The notes beneath the pieces are model-generated. The model ran no database searches and was not told the origin of the DNA. It saw only the letters and a program-made list of their open reading frames with translations. Below, in pieces: positions 10,329 through 19,346 of a stretch of DNA of 64,000 bases; the first letter of the stretch is position 1, and the number at the start of each line of letters is the position of its first letter. The position numbers were made by a program, and so were the translations under genes. The DNA is taken from NCBI GenBank assembly GCA_021810805.1, contig JAJZHW010000008.1, positions 1-64,000 of the forward strand. The letters run 5' to 3'. Origin of the DNA: Nitrospirota bacterium (GTDB lineage: Bacteria > Nitrospirota > Leptospirillia > Leptospirillales > Leptospirillaceae).

Positions 10329-10337
10329 TGCTACAAT
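10329..10337 (+). promoter_or_regulatory. Extended -10 promoter element for aspS
   Basis: TGCTACAAT (TG at 10329-10330, TACAAT at 10332-10337) has no good -35 at 17 bases. A GC-rich hairpin (GGCGG-arm/CCGCC-arm, about 10344-10367) would fall at the start of the aspS leader. Confidence 0.5.
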
Positions 10338-10436
10338 GGGCCCGGCGGTTCTTGACCAAAAGCCGCCTCCCTTAACGACAACATACTCCATGCCCCCGAG
10401 ATCCTGGCCGGATCTCCTTAACCCCGAGGACCCTTC

Positions 10437-12194
10437 ATGTACCGTTCCCACCCTGTCTCCGACCTCTTCACCTCTCCCCCCGGAACCCCCGTGACCATTG
10501 CCGGATGGGTCCAGACGGTCCGAGACCACGGCGGCCTTCTTTTCATTGAGCTCAGGGACCGCTCCGGCCGGATCCAGTGCGTCGTCGATGCCAAGGACAA
10601 CCTTCCTCTCGAGGAGGCCGCCAAGACGCTCAGAGACGAATGGGTCGTCTCTCTCCACGGCACCGTGGGGATGCGTCCGGAGGGGACGGTCAATACGGCC
10701 GTGGCGGGAGGAGATCGCGAGGTGCGGGTCTCCCATCTCACCATCCTCAATTCTGCCAAGACTCCCCCCTTCCCCGTCGGGACGTCGGACGAGGTCTCGG
10801 AGAGCCTTCGGCTCACCTACCGCTACCTCGACATGCGCTCCCCCCGTCTTCTGGAGGCACTGCGGTTCCGCTCCGAGCTCACGACCCTGATCCGGACCCA
10901 CATGACCGCCCACCAGTTCTGGGAGATCGAGACCCCGCTGCTGACCCGCTCGACCCCTGAGGGCGCCCGGGACTTTCTGGTTCCCTCGCGGCTCGAGAAG
11001 GGCTCCTTCTACGCCCTTCCCCAGTCCCCCCAGCTCTTCAAGCAGCTTCTGATGGTCGGAGGGCTCGAGCGGTATTTCCAGATCGCCCGATGCTTCCGGG
11101 ACGAGGACCTTCGGGCCGATCGACAGCCGGAGTTCACCCAGGTGGACATCGAGGCCTCCTTCCTGACCCGGGACAAGTTTTTGGGGATTATCGAGGAGCT
11201 TTTTTGCGACATCTTCCGGAAGTTCCGGGGAGAGACCCTCTCCCGGCCCTTCATGCGGCTGACCTACGAGGAGGCGATGAACCGCTACGGAAGCGACAAG
11301 CCCGATCTCCGCTACGGCCTTCCCATCGTCGATCTGACCGACCTCGCCCGGGAGACGCAGTTTTCAGTCTTTACCAGTGCCGTGGTCTCTGAGGGAGGGA
11401 CGGTTCGGGGGATTCGCTACCCCGGGGGAGCATCCCTGAGCCGGAAGGAAGTGGAGGATCTCACGGCCTGGGCCGTGGGACAAGGGGCGAAGGGGCTGGC
11501 ATGGATCAAGGTGGAGGCCGGCGGCCTCGCCAGCCCCATCCTCAAGTTCATTCCGGAGGGGGTCCAGAAGGGGCTGAGGGAGCGAATGGAGGCGGAGCCA
11601 GGAGATCTCCTGCTCTTCATTGCCGACACGAAAAAGACGGCTCTCCGGATACTGGGAGCCCTCCGGAGCCATGTTGCGGAACGGGCGGGGCTCGTCGACC
11701 GAAAGTCGACCTCCCTGTTCTGGGTGGTCGACTTCCCCCTTCTGGAGTGGAACCCCGACGAAAAGCGCTACGAGGCCATCCACCACCCCTTTACCGCCCC
11801 CCATCCCGACGATCTGGGGGTTCTGGCGGACACCCCGGAGAAGACGCGATCCCTGGCCTACGACCTTGTGCTGAACGGCACGGAGGTGGGCGGAGGAAGC
11901 CTCAGAAACCACGAGCTTGAGCTTCAGCGGCGGATCTTCGACCTGATCGGCCTCTCCCCGGAGGAGGCAACCCGGAGGTTCGGCTTCCTGCTCGAGGCCC
12001 TCTCCTTCGGAGCCCCGCCCCACGGCGGCATGGCCATCGGACTCGACCGTCTGGCCATGATCCTTTTGGGACGCGACTCCATCCGGGAGGTCATGGCCTT
12101 TCCCAAGACCCAGAAGGGATCTTGTCTTCTCACGGAGGCTCCGGCCCCCGTGGACACCCCCCAGCTTCGGGAGCTGGGCATCCGCCTCTCCTGA
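10437..12194 (+). CDS. aspS: Aspartyl-tRNA synthetase
   Basis: A class IIb synthetase charging tRNA-Asp (or Asp/Asn in non-discriminating forms). The 585 residues include the N-terminal OB-fold anticodon-binding domain (TIAGWVQTVRDHGGLLFIELRD), motif 2 (YFQIARCFRDEDLRADRQPE), the bacterial GAD insertion and motif 3 (GGMAIGLDRLAMILLG). The length fits bacterial-type AspRS. The ATG follows CCGAGGACCCTTC. Whether it also supplies Asp-tRNA-Asn cannot be read from the sequence alone. Confidence 0.97.
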   Translation: MYRSHPVSDLFTSPPGTPVTIAGWVQTVRDHGGLLFIELRDRSGRIQCVVDAKDNLPLEEAAKTLRDEWVVSLHGTVGMRPEGTVNTAVAGGDREVRVSHLTILNSAKTPPFPVGTSDEVSESLRLTYRYLDMRSPRLLEALRFRSELTTLIRTHMTAHQFWEIETPLLTRSTPEGARDFLVPSRLEKGSFYALPQSPQLFKQLLMVGGLERYFQIARCFRDEDLRADRQPEFTQVDIEASFLTRDKFLGIIEELFCDIFRKFRGETLSRPFMRLTYEEAMNRYGSDKPDLRYGLPIVDLTDLARETQFSVFTSAVVSEGGTVRGIRYPGGASLSRKEVEDLTAWAVGQGAKGLAWIKVEAGGLASPILKFIPEGVQKGLRERMEAEPGDLLLFIADTKKTALRILGALRSHVAERAGLVDRKSTSLFWVVDFPLLEWNPDEKRYEAIHHPFTAPHPDDLGVLADTPEKTRSLAYDLVLNGTEVGGGSLRNHELELQRRIFDLIGLSPEEATRRFGFLLEALSFGAPPHGGMAIGLDRLAMILLGRDSIREVMAFPKTQKGSCLLTEAPAPVDTPQLRELGIRLS

Positions 12195-12204
12195 GGAGTG
12201 GATG

Positions 12205-13809
12205 TCACTCCTCGGGGAGCTCGTCGGGGATCTGATACTTGATCATGCGGTAGCGGAGCTGTCGGGGAGTCACACCCAGCGCCCGGGCGGCCCGGGTCTT
12301 CACATATCCGTAACGCTTCAGGACCGCTTCGATCTGCTCCCTCTCCAGCGAGCCCACCGCTCCGAGGAGCCCCTTTCCGCCGACAGGATCCGGCGCGGTC
12401 CTCCGGGGTTCCGCCTCCGGTTGGCCCTCCCGCTCCAACGGCGCCTCCGCCCGCCCCGGGCGAGGGTAGAGCGTCATCGCCTTCCGAACATCCTCCACCG
12501 CTATTTTTTCCCCGCGGGCCATCACCACCAGCCGCTCCACCATGTTCTCGAGCTCCCGAACGTTCCCCGGCCATTCGTAGTCGACCAGTAGATCGAGCAC
12601 TCCCGGCGTGAGGGTCACCGAACGGGCATTGTCTCTATTGAACTTGTCGATGAAATGGTCGACGAGAAGGGGGATATCCTCCCGGCGATCCCGAAGGGGG
12701 GGAAGGACCAGTGGGACGACATTCAGGCGGTAGTAGAGGTCTTCCCGGAACTGGTTGCGCCGGATCATCTCCTCGAGGTTGCGATTCGTGGCGGCGACGA
12801 TCCGGACGTCCACCGGGATGACCCGCTGTCCCCCCAGACGCTCCACCGATCGCTCCTGGAGCACCCGAAGGAGCTTGACCTGAACCGCCGGGGAGACCTC
12901 TCCGATCTCGTCGAGAAAGATCGTCCCCCCGGCTGCCGCTTCGAACTTTCCCGGACGGGAAAGGTGGGCGCCGGTAAAGGCGCCCTTCTCGTGGCCAAAG
13001 AGCTGGCTCTCAAGAAGGGTTTCTGGGATGGCGGCACAGTTGATCTGGACAAAGGGGTTCTTGGCCCGGGGGCTCATGAAGTGAAGGGCCTTGGCTATCA
13101 CCTCCTTGCCGGTGCCGCTCTCCCCGAGGATCAGGACGGTCGCCCGGCTCCCCGCCACCTGGTGAACGCTCTCGGCGATCTGGTTCATGACCTTCGACCG
13201 CCCGATCCACCCTTCGATGGCATAGCGGTCCTTCAGGGCGTGCTCAAGCCGGGTCGTCTCCTCAAGAAGCTTCTTGTTCTCCAAGGACAGCCGCTGGCGA
13301 AGAAGAACCGCCTGGGCGATCGTCGATCCGATGATCGAAAGGACCCGGGTGTCTTCGTCGAGATCCCGATCCCCCCGGGACATGTCGCAGTCGGCGGAGA
13401 GAACGCCCAGCTTTTTCCCCTGGAAGATCAGGGGAACGGCGATGAAGCCCGTCTTCGTCCTCCCCCTTCCCTTCCGGCTCCCGGTGCGGTTCAGAAACCG
13501 GGGTTCGGCGTCGATGTCGGGAACGACGATGGGCTGACCGGTGGAGAGAACCGTCCCGCTGATCCCTTCTCCGGCCTTGAACCTCCCTTTCCGCTTCTCC
13601 TCCTCGGACATGCCGAAGGCCAGTTCGGTCATCAGTTCGTCCGTCTGGGCGTCGAGAAGAAGGATCGCTCCCCGGTGAAGGTTAAGCTGGGAGTCCATAA
13701 TGCCCAGAATGTGCGACAGCGCGCTGTCGAGATCGGGGGAGCTGGCAAGCTCCCGGCTGATCTCGAAAAAGGCTGTGAGTTCCTGAATGATTTTCTGTTC
13801 GTGGTTCAT
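12205..13809 (-). CDS. nifA: NifA-like sigma-54-dependent activator (GAF, AAA+, Fis-type HTH)
   Basis: An N-terminal GAF domain (about residues 20-180) is followed by the AAA+ activator domain with Walker [13 protein letters not shown], the sigma-54 contact loop GAFTGA ([14 protein letters not shown]), Walker [10 protein letters not shown] and an arginine-finger region. A Fis-type helix-turn-helix at the C-terminus ([22 protein letters not shown]) closely follows the NifA pattern. NifA opens sigma-54 promoters of nitrogen-fixation genes in response to nitrogen and oxygen; the linker here has no NifA-type cysteine cluster. The start was placed at ATG 13809; a TTG at 13821 lies inside the preceding terminator. 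It follows glnA after a terminator, converges on aspS, and has no nif structural gene nearby. 'nifA' is the best fit but not certain. Confidence 0.78.
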   Translation of the reverse strand: MNHEQKIIQELTAFFEISRELASSPDLDSALSHILGIMDSQLNLHRGAILLLDAQTDELMTELAFGMSEEEKRKGRFKAGEGISGTVLSTGQPIVVPDIDAEPRFLNRTGSRKGRGRTKTGFIAVPLIFQGKKLGVLSADCDMSRGDRDLDEDTRVLSIIGSTIAQAVLLRQRLSLENKKLLEETTRLEHALKDRYAIEGWIGRSKVMNQIAESVHQVAGSRATVLILGESGTGKEVIAKALHFMSPRAKNPFVQINCAAIPETLLESQLFGHEKGAFTGAHLSRPGKFEAAAGGTIFLDEIGEVSPAVQVKLLRVLQERSVERLGGQRVIPVDVRIVAATNRNLEEMIRRNQFREDLYYRLNVVPLVLPPLRDRREDIPLLVDHFIDKFNRDNARSVTLTPGVLDLLVDYEWPGNVRELENMVERLVVMARGEKIAVEDVRKAMTLYPRPGRAEAPLEREGQPEAEPRRTAPDPVGGKGLLGAVGSLEREQIEAVLKRYGYVKTRAARALGVTPRQLRYRMIKYQIPDELPEE

Positions 13810-13819
13810 GGATCCCCGC

Positions 13820-13855
13820 AAAAAAAAGGCCCGGACACATTAGCTTGTCCGGGCC
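13820..13855 (-). terminator. Intrinsic terminator of glnA
   Basis: On the - strand, a perfect 10-bp stem (GGCCCGGACA pairing with TGTCCGGGCC, 13828-13837 and 13846-13855) with an 8-base loop is followed by eight Ts (13820-13827). The nifA start lies 11 bases beyond it, so nifA is reached by read-through or by an unseen promoter. Confidence 0.9.
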
Positions 13856-13935
13856 CAGTCTGGATTGTCGGGCCCGGGAGATACGCCTTCCCGCGGCACC
13901 GTTGCCGAAGAGGTTCTCAAAAACCTCCCTAAAAT

Positions 13936-15345
13936 CTAGATATCGAAATACAGGAAGAACTCGTGCGGATGAGGACGAAGACGAATGGCGTCCACTTCCT
14001 TCTTCGACTTCTCGTGGATCCAGGTCTCGATGAGCTCCGAGGTAAAGACGCCGCCCTTGAGCAGGAAGTCGTGATCCTTCTCCAGTGCCGCCAAGGCCTG
14101 GTCGAGGCTTCCCGGCATCTGCCGGATCTTCTTCTTTTCCCGGTCGGTCAGTTCGTAGAGATCCTTGTCGAGCGGAGCCGGCGGCTCGAGCTTGCGCTCC
14201 ACTCCGTCGAGCCCGGCCATCAGAAGGGCGGCAAAGACGATGTAGGGGTTGCTCGAGGGATCGGGAGTCCGGAACTCGATGCGCTTGGACTTTTCGCTCT
14301 TGGAGTACATGGGGATGCGGACGCAGGCAGACCGGTTCCGCTTGGAGTACATGAGGTTGATGGGAGCCTCGTAGCCCGGCACCAGACGACGGTAGGAGTT
14401 CGTCGTGGGGGCGATGAAGGCCAGGAGGGCCGGAGCGTGGTGAATGAGTCCGCCGATATAGTGGCGGGCCATCTCGGAGATGTCTCCGTATCCGCCCTTC
14501 TGGTAAAAGAGGTTCTTGCCGGCCTTCCAGAGGCTCTGGTGGACGTGCATCCCCGAACCGTTGTCCTGGAAGAGGGGCTTGGGCATGAAGGTGGCCGTCT
14601 TTCCGTACTTGACCGCGGTGTTCTTCACCACATACTTGTACTTCATCACGTTGTCGGCCATCTTTGTCAGAGTGTCGAAGCGCATGTCGATTTCGCACTG
14701 ACCGGCGGTGGCCACTTCATGGTGGTGGACCTCACAGCGGATCCCGATCTGCTCCATGGTGAGGATCATCTCGCTTCTGAGATCCTGGAGGGTGTCGGTG
14801 GGAGGGACAGGGAAATAACCTTCCTTGTGGCGAATCTTGTATCCGAGGTTCGGATCCTCTTCCCGACCGGTATTCCAGGCACCCTCGATGGAGTCCACGG
14901 AATAGTGGGAGAAGTTCGGGCCCGAGCCGAACCGAACGTCGTCGAAGACGAAGAACTCGCATTCGGGGCCCCAGTAGGAGATATCCGCCACCTTCTTCAC
15001 ATAGCTCTCCGCCTTCTGGGCGATGTAGCGGGGATCCTTGCTGTAGGACTCGCCGGTGATGGGGTCCTTGATGTTGCAGATGAGGGAGAGCGTCGGCACC
15101 TGGGTGAAGGGATCGAGAAAGGCCGTCTTCGGATCGGGGATCAAAAGCATGTCGGACTCGTTGATGCTCTGGAAGCCGCGGATACTGGAGCCATCAAATC
15201 CCAGCCCCTCCTCGAAGGTCTCTTCGGAGAGCTGGTGGGGGGTGATGGAAAAGTGCTGCCAGGTGCCGAACAGGTCGGTAAACTTCACATCGATGATCTG
15301 GACGTTGTTTTTCTTGGCGTAATCGAGGACTTCTTTCGGGGTCAT
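13936..15345 (-). CDS. glnA: Glutamine synthetase, type I
   Basis: It condenses ammonia and glutamate to glutamine with ATP, the main ammonia-assimilation enzyme, and is a dodecamer in the cytoplasm. The 469 residues begin with the beta-grasp domain (VQIIDVKFTDLFGTWQHFSI) and continue into the catalytic domain with LGFDGSSIRGFQ, the metal and substrate residues in EVHHHEVATAGQCEID and NRSACVRIP. Tyr397 in KDLYELTDRE is at the position adenylylated in the enterobacterial enzyme, so GlnE-type control is likely. AGGAG precedes the ATG. A strong hairpin with a T-rich tail lies about 100 bases upstream in the same direction. Confidence 0.97.
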   Translation of the reverse strand: MTPKEVLDYAKKNNVQIIDVKFTDLFGTWQHFSITPHQLSEETFEEGLGFDGSSIRGFQSINESDMLLIPDPKTAFLDPFTQVPTLSLICNIKDPITGESYSKDPRYIAQKAESYVKKVADISYWGPECEFFVFDDVRFGSGPNFSHYSVDSIEGAWNTGREEDPNLGYKIRHKEGYFPVPPTDTLQDLRSEMILTMEQIGIRCEVHHHEVATAGQCEIDMRFDTLTKMADNVMKYKYVVKNTAVKYGKTATFMPKPLFQDNGSGMHVHQSLWKAGKNLFYQKGGYGDISEMARHYIGGLIHHAPALLAFIAPTTNSYRRLVPGYEAPINLMYSKRNRSACVRIPMYSKSEKSKRIEFRTPDPSSNPYIVFAALLMAGLDGVERKLEPPAPLDKDLYELTDREKKKIRQMPGSLDQALAALEKDHDFLLKGGVFTSELIETWIHEKSKKEVDAIRLRPHPHEFFLYFDI

Positions 15346-15440
15346 GCGGTCTGGCTCCTGGTAGGAAGGTCTAAGGGTGGTGCGTCATCCGGAAAGACAG
15401 CGAATCTCCCGGTCGTCCGAACATGAAACTGAGGGACAAA

Positions 15441-15483
15441 ACACAAAAATAGGGAGCCTCCATGACAATTCATGAAGACTCCC
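15441..15483 (-). terminator. Intrinsic terminator or attenuator upstream of glnA
   Basis: On the - strand, two 14-base arms (15470-15483 and 15452-15465) pair completely with two G-U pairs around a 4-base loop, then TATTTTTGTGTTTTG follows. It lies 96 bases before the glnA start and points toward glnA, so it either ends a separate small transcript or attenuates glnA. Confidence 0.75.
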
Positions 15484-15675
15484 TTGTCTTCGTCCCTTAT
15501 TCTCGCTCCCGATCATTGGGTCCCGAATGTCTGGCGTACGGAAAGGATGGTCCTCTTCCGTCCATCGACTCGCCATCGATCCGACAGGCCGACAGGAGAA
15601 TCCCGATGATCCTCTTCCGGAGCCTGACGGCGGCCCGGAAGAAACGGATGCGTTTTCGCGATACCGTATAAAAAA
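15441..15675 (-). ncRNA. Candidate structured RNA (sRNA or glnA leader)
   Basis: No plausible protein is seen in the 500 bases between glnA and the next gene. On the - strand, TTGCCT-17 bases-TACTCT gives a possible start near 15675, and transcription would run into the terminator at 15441-15483. Between them are several hairpins in series: CTTCCGG pairing with CCGGAAG with an inner GCC/GGC (near 15610-15635), ATCGA/TCGAT (near 15563-15580), and ACGGAA-AGGA pairing with TCCT-TTCCGT (near 15539-15562). Density of pairing plus a terminator argues for a functional RNA of about 235 bases. It matches no RNA family I know. Confidence 0.45.
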
Positions 15676-15847
15676 AGAGTACACGTTGGGATAAAAAAAG
15701 GCAAGATCATTTCCACAAATGGCCACCGTTGGACCTGTTTCGCACGAAAACCACAAAAAACCGGCAGATGACTTCCTGGGGAGTCTTTCAGTATCATCGT
15801 AGGATGTGACGTTGTCCTTCCTGTCCCTCGTCCGAACAGAGGTGGTC

Positions 15848-17233
15848 GTGAACAAAAGAAGAATTCTTGTTGTTGGGGCCGGATCGGCCGGCCGTTATGC
15901 CGCCCGGCAGGCGGGCCGTCTTGGGGCGGAGGTCGTACTGGCCTCTCCCCCTCCCTTCGGGGGCCTCTGCATTCTGTCAGGGTGCATGCCCTCCAAGGCC
16001 CTGCTTCGGCCGGCCCACGTCTACCACTTTATCAAAACCGGCCTTTCAGACCTGGGGCTCTCTCTCGACACATCTTCTCTTCGGGCCGACATCCCTGCCA
16101 TGGTGTCGATGAAGGACTCGATGATCCAGGAAATGGCCGATTCCGCCCACCAGAGCATCATCCATGATTCCGCCATCCGATTTGTCCCTGAGCCAGTCCG
16201 GTTCCTCTCCAAGGATTCCGCCCAGATCGGCCAGGAAGTCCTCCATTTTGACAGGGCTGTGATCGCCACCGGATCCACACCGCGGATTCCGGCAATTCCC
16301 GGGATCTCCCCGGACTGGCGGTGGACATCCGACGACGTACTTGTCTGCCGGGAGCTTCCGAAATCGGTCATCGTCATGGGAGCCGGCCCCATCGGCCTTG
16401 AGCTGGGACAGTATCTCGCGATGCTGGGGGTTGCGGTAGAGGTCGTGGAGATCCTCCATCCCTGGAACCGTTCCATCGACAAGCGCATCGGAGAGGGATA
16501 TATCGAGGCCGTGAGAAAAAGCGGGCTACCGATCCATCTGGGGCTGGCGGTGCAAAAATTCGACACACTGAAAGGCCGGGCCATTCTCCACGCCACGACG
16601 CGAGAGGGCGAGGCCCGCCGTTTCGAGGCCGACCGGGTGCTCTTCGCCACCGGGCGCAGGGCGGCCGTGGAGGGGCTCGACCTTGAAGCCGCCCAGGTCA
16701 AGATGACTCCCTCCGGAGCCATCTCCGTCGATCCCTACCTGCGGACCTCCAATCCCCATATCTTCGCGGCTGGAGACGTGACGGGACACCTGCCCGTCCT
16801 CAACCTGGCCACCTACCACGGGGAGATGGCCGGAAAGAATGCCGTTCTCGAGCATCCCCTTCTCGTGGAAGAGCGCCCTGTCCCCATATCGATCTTTACC
16901 GAACCCGAATTCGCCCGCGTGGGGATCACCGAATGGGAGGCCCGGACCCGGGCGATTCCTGTGATGACGGGGTATCTTCCCTTTTCCGATCTCGGACGGG
17001 CAATCGTGAACCGCCAGACCGAGGGCGCCCTGAAAATCGTTGCCCACTCGACGACCCGAGAGATCTTGGGAGCCGAGATGTTCGGGGCCGGAGCCGCCGA
17101 TCTCATTCATCTCATGGGGGTGGCCATAGCTCTCGGCGCCACCGTTGACAGCTACCAGCGCATCCTCCACATCCACCCCACCATGGCCGAAATCGTCCGA
17201 TATGTGATCGACGAAATGACCGGTGCCCTTTAG
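15848..17233 (+). CDS. Pyridine nucleotide-disulfide oxidoreductase (dihydrolipoamide dehydrogenase/mercuric reductase type)
   Basis: This 461-residue class I flavoprotein has an FAD-binding ILVVGAGSAGRYAARQAG at the N-terminus, the redox-active pair in GGLCILSGCMPSKALL (CxxxxC), the NAD(P)-binding VIVMGAGPIGLELGQYL, the second FAD motif NPHIFAAGDVTGHLP, and the C-terminal dimer-interface HIHPTMAEIVR that supplies the catalytic His-Glu. It could be a dihydrolipoamide dehydrogenase, a soluble transhydrogenase-like enzyme or another disulfide reductase; no 2-oxoacid dehydrogenase genes are adjacent. GTG 15848 was chosen for its AGAGG; an earlier TTG at 15806 is next to a TAGGAT (15800-15805) that looks like a -10 element. 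Confidence 0.82.
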   Translation: MNKRRILVVGAGSAGRYAARQAGRLGAEVVLASPPPFGGLCILSGCMPSKALLRPAHVYHFIKTGLSDLGLSLDTSSLRADIPAMVSMKDSMIQEMADSAHQSIIHDSAIRFVPEPVRFLSKDSAQIGQEVLHFDRAVIATGSTPRIPAIPGISPDWRWTSDDVLVCRELPKSVIVMGAGPIGLELGQYLAMLGVAVEVVEILHPWNRSIDKRIGEGYIEAVRKSGLPIHLGLAVQKFDTLKGRAILHATTREGEARRFEADRVLFATGRRAAVEGLDLEAAQVKMTPSGAISVDPYLRTSNPHIFAAGDVTGHLPVLNLATYHGEMAGKNAVLEHPLLVEERPVPISIFTEPEFARVGITEWEARTRAIPVMTGYLPFSDLGRAIVNRQTEGALKIVAHSTTREILGAEMFGAGAADLIHLMGVAIALGATVDSYQRILHIHPTMAEIVRYVIDEMTGAL

Positions 17234-17304
17234 CCCGGCGCCTCCTTTCCCTACCGGAGCATCACTCCAAACCCCCCTGTTCTGTCCACATTTCCCGGTT
17301 CTTG

Positions 17305-17313
17305 TGGTAGGAT
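17305..17313 (+). promoter_or_regulatory. Possible extended -10 element for the diguanylate cyclase gene
   Basis: TGGTAGGAT, about 70 bases before the start codon. The -35 is poor. The leader also holds GGCA/TGCC and TGAAAG/CTTTCA inverted repeats that cannot form at the same time; their significance is unknown. Confidence 0.35.
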
Positions 17314-17382
17314 GTCGATCAGAGTCCATAAGCTTCGTGTTGGCATGAAAGTGCCATCGTCCCTTTCACGAGAAAAGGTCCC

Positions 17383-18735
17383 ATGACCTCTTTGCCCTCA
17401 TCGGGTGTTTGCCGGCTCCTTCTGGTCAGGCCCCGCCATCTCTCTCCGTCGCGATGGGATCTGGTCGTCCAGACCCTGATGCAGATCTCCGATCCGACGG
17501 TGGTTCTCTCGGCGGTCGTCGACCCCCACCCCTCCCCCAACCTGCAGATCGTCGCCTCCATGGATGGACTGCCCATCGTTGCCCAGACTGACGACCTCGC
17601 CGAGGGCGTCTTTACCCATGTCGTCCTTCCGGAGGAGGCCCCCGACATTCTTGATCCCGGTGGCAAGCCCTGGCCCCGGATCTCATTTGCCGTGATTGCT
17701 CTTCTGGCAGAACAGGTCGCCGCCCGCAACGGACTCATGGCCATCTTCAACCGCTACCGCTCCTTCGCCCAGAGCCTGACAAATCTGATTCCCCTCGATG
17801 GCTCCTTCTCTTACGAATCCCTCATCTGCCAGTCTCTGCGCCATCTCCTCTCCGCCAATGCCGCAGCCTACTGCGAAGCCAATCTGGCGATGAGGACCGT
17901 GACCGTTCTTTCGAGCGATCCGGAGAGCCTCTTTGCCCAGTCGGCCTCCTTTCCCCTGACGGAGGCGATCCGGGAGGTCCTCCTGCTCCGGGACCGTTAC
18001 TTCGACGACCTCGACCCCGACAAGACCGGAATCCTCCACCTTCCCCATACCGGCTCCCGCAGGGTGGTCGTCTTCAAGCTCCAGCAGGAAGCGGGCTCCA
18101 CCCTGCCCTTTCTCCTGATCTTCCCCCCTCCCTTTCCCCAGGAAAATCCTCTCCCCGAGTCGGAGTTTCAGAATGCGCTCGAGCTTTCCGCTCCGGTCCT
18201 CGAGACCAGCCACGCCCTCTTTGCCCACCGCAGCCTTCTTAAGCGAAAATCCGAGCACGACCCTCTGACAAAAATACTCAACCGGGAGTCTCTCGATGCC
18301 TTCATCCACCAGGCATGGAAGGATTCGCATGTGCGGAAGACCCCCCTGACCCTGCTCATGATCGACATCGACCATTTCAAGCGCGTCAACGACACCCTTG
18401 GCCATCAGATCGGTGATGAGGTGATCATTTCGGTGACGGAAAAAATCTCAGGGACATTGCGGGCGAAGGACGGATTCGGACGATACGGGGGGGAAGAGTT
18501 TGTCATCGTCCTTCCGGAGATCGACAAGGAGACCGGGATAAGAATTGCCGAACGCATCCTGGGCGCTGTCCGCGCCCTCTCTCATCCGAAAGCCGGGGCG
18601 GTCACGGTGAGTATTGGCCTGGCGAACCACCCCTCCGACGTGAGCCGGGAGGAAGAGCTTATCGCCTTGGCCGACCGGATGCTCTACGAAGCCAAACGTG
18701 CCGGAAGGAATCGGGTGGTCGCCGCCACTCCGTAA
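17383..18735 (+). CDS. GGDEF-domain diguanylate cyclase
   Basis: The C-terminal ~165 residues form a GGDEF domain that makes c-di-GMP from two GTP: DPLTKILNRESLDAF, MIDIDHFKRVNDTLGHQIGD, then the active-site RYGGEEF (a GGEEF variant, catalytically competent in the family), MLYEAKRAGRNRV. No RxxD inhibitory site is seen five residues before GGEEF. The ~270-residue N-terminal part has no recognised sensor domain and no membrane segment. AAAGG precedes the ATG. The stop abuts the convergent transglycosylase gene with no gap. YajQ, encoded at 39.3 kb, is a possible c-di-GMP effector. Confidence 0.9.
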   Translation: MTSLPSSGVCRLLLVRPRHLSPSRWDLVVQTLMQISDPTVVLSAVVDPHPSPNLQIVASMDGLPIVAQTDDLAEGVFTHVVLPEEAPDILDPGGKPWPRISFAVIALLAEQVAARNGLMAIFNRYRSFAQSLTNLIPLDGSFSYESLICQSLRHLLSANAAAYCEANLAMRTVTVLSSDPESLFAQSASFPLTEAIREVLLLRDRYFDDLDPDKTGILHLPHTGSRRVVVFKLQQEAGSTLPFLLIFPPPFPQENPLPESEFQNALELSAPVLETSHALFAHRSLLKRKSEHDPLTKILNRESLDAFIHQAWKDSHVRKTPLTLLMIDIDHFKRVNDTLGHQIGDEVIISVTEKISGTLRAKDGFGRYGGEEFVIVLPEIDKETGIRIAERILGAVRALSHPKAGAVTVSIGLANHPSDVSREEELIALADRMLYEAKRAGRNRVVAATP

Positions 18736-19308
18736 TCACCGACACCGCACTCCCTGGCGCTTGAGCGCCTCAAGAAAGCCCATCCCCTTTTTCAGAACCC
18801 CCTCCACATAGCGTCGGTGAGCCTCTCCCACCCTCCCGGAAAAACGTCCCAGCATCACAACGGGATCTCCTCCGGAAAGACGGAGGTCGTAGGAGAGAAT
18901 CAGGGCAGCCGCCCTGACATTCACATCGATGCCCAACAGATCGCTTCGCCGGATCTCCCGAAGTCCCCGAGGGGACCGCTTTGACAGGCGGGTCCGCCAG
19001 AACTCGTAGTGAACCTGAAAGAGCCCGTAGTCGCCCGAGGCCGGGTTGATGGCCCCGGGGTTGAATGAGGACTCCTGCTGGGCCACCGCCACCAGAAGAT
19101 AGAGCGGAAGAGATGTCCGCCGGGAGGCGGCCATCAGGGAGGAGGCGATTTGATAGGAGACAGGGAAGGGCTGGGGAGGCCGACTGTGGAGGGCAATATA
19201 CCGCGCCACCGCTGAAAGGGAACAGGAGTCTGCCCACACGAGGTTTGGGCGCACGGAGGCAGAGGCGATGAGGAAAACGGCACAAAAAAAGAGGGTCTGC
19301 CGTGCCAC
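18736..19308 (-). CDS. Exported lytic transglycosylase (SLT domain)
   Basis: Predicted to cleave the glycan strands of peptidoglycan in the periplasm. From the GTG at 19308 the 190 residues begin with a signal peptide (VARQTLFFCAVFLIASASV, probable cleavage after VWA). The SLT fold follows with the catalytic glutamate in LVAVAQQESSFNPGAINP, the GDYGLFQVHYEFW motif and a late ALILSYDLRLSGGDPVVMLGRFSGR segment. An ATG at 19371 is in frame but would overlap iscA by 25 bases and put the signal peptide some 20 residues in. The GTG and its GAGAGG lie within the iscA terminator hairpin. Confidence 0.82.
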   Translation of the reverse strand: MARQTLFFCAVFLIASASVRPNLVWADSCSLSAVARYIALHSRPPQPFPVSYQIASSLMAASRRTSLPLYLLVAVAQQESSFNPGAINPASGDYGLFQVHYEFWRTRLSKRSPRGLREIRRSDLLGIDVNVRAAALILSYDLRLSGGDPVVMLGRFSGRVGEAHRRYVEGVLKKGMGFLEALKRQGVRCR

Positions 19309-19317
19309 AGACCCTCT
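19284..19317 (-). terminator. Intrinsic terminator of iscA/erpA, overlapping the transglycosylase start
   Basis: On the - strand, AGAGGGTCTG (19308-19317) pairs perfectly with CAGACCCTCT (19290-19299) over an 8-base loop, followed by six or seven Ts. The downstream gene's GAGAGG and GTG sit in the 5' arm. A second hairpin (CTTCCGG/CCGGAAG, about 19323-19344) lies just after the iscA stop. Confidence 0.85.
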
Positions 19318-19346
19318 CTGACCTTCCGGAAAAAATCCCGGAAGTT

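Noticed and set aside
15590-15640. Resemblance to the SRP RNA core (GTCAGG, then CCGGAAG)
   Set aside because: In SRP RNA the GGAA is a tetraloop within a fixed bulged helix. Here CCGGAAG pairs as a stem arm and the conserved flanking sequence is missing.
15462-15671. 69-residue + strand ORF upstream of the disulfide oxidoreductase
   Set aside because: It overlaps the terminator hairpin, lacks a ribosome-binding site, and its sequence is set by the hairpins on the opposite strand.
17337-17353. TGGCAT-like sequence upstream of the diguanylate cyclase as a sigma-54 promoter
   Set aside because: The GG and GC elements are nine, not ten, bases apart, and the -12 half does not match TTGC.
17314-17382. 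c-di-GMP riboswitch in the diguanylate cyclase leader
   Set aside because: No GEMM-I or GEMM-II conserved core was seen. The leader has only small competing inverted repeats.
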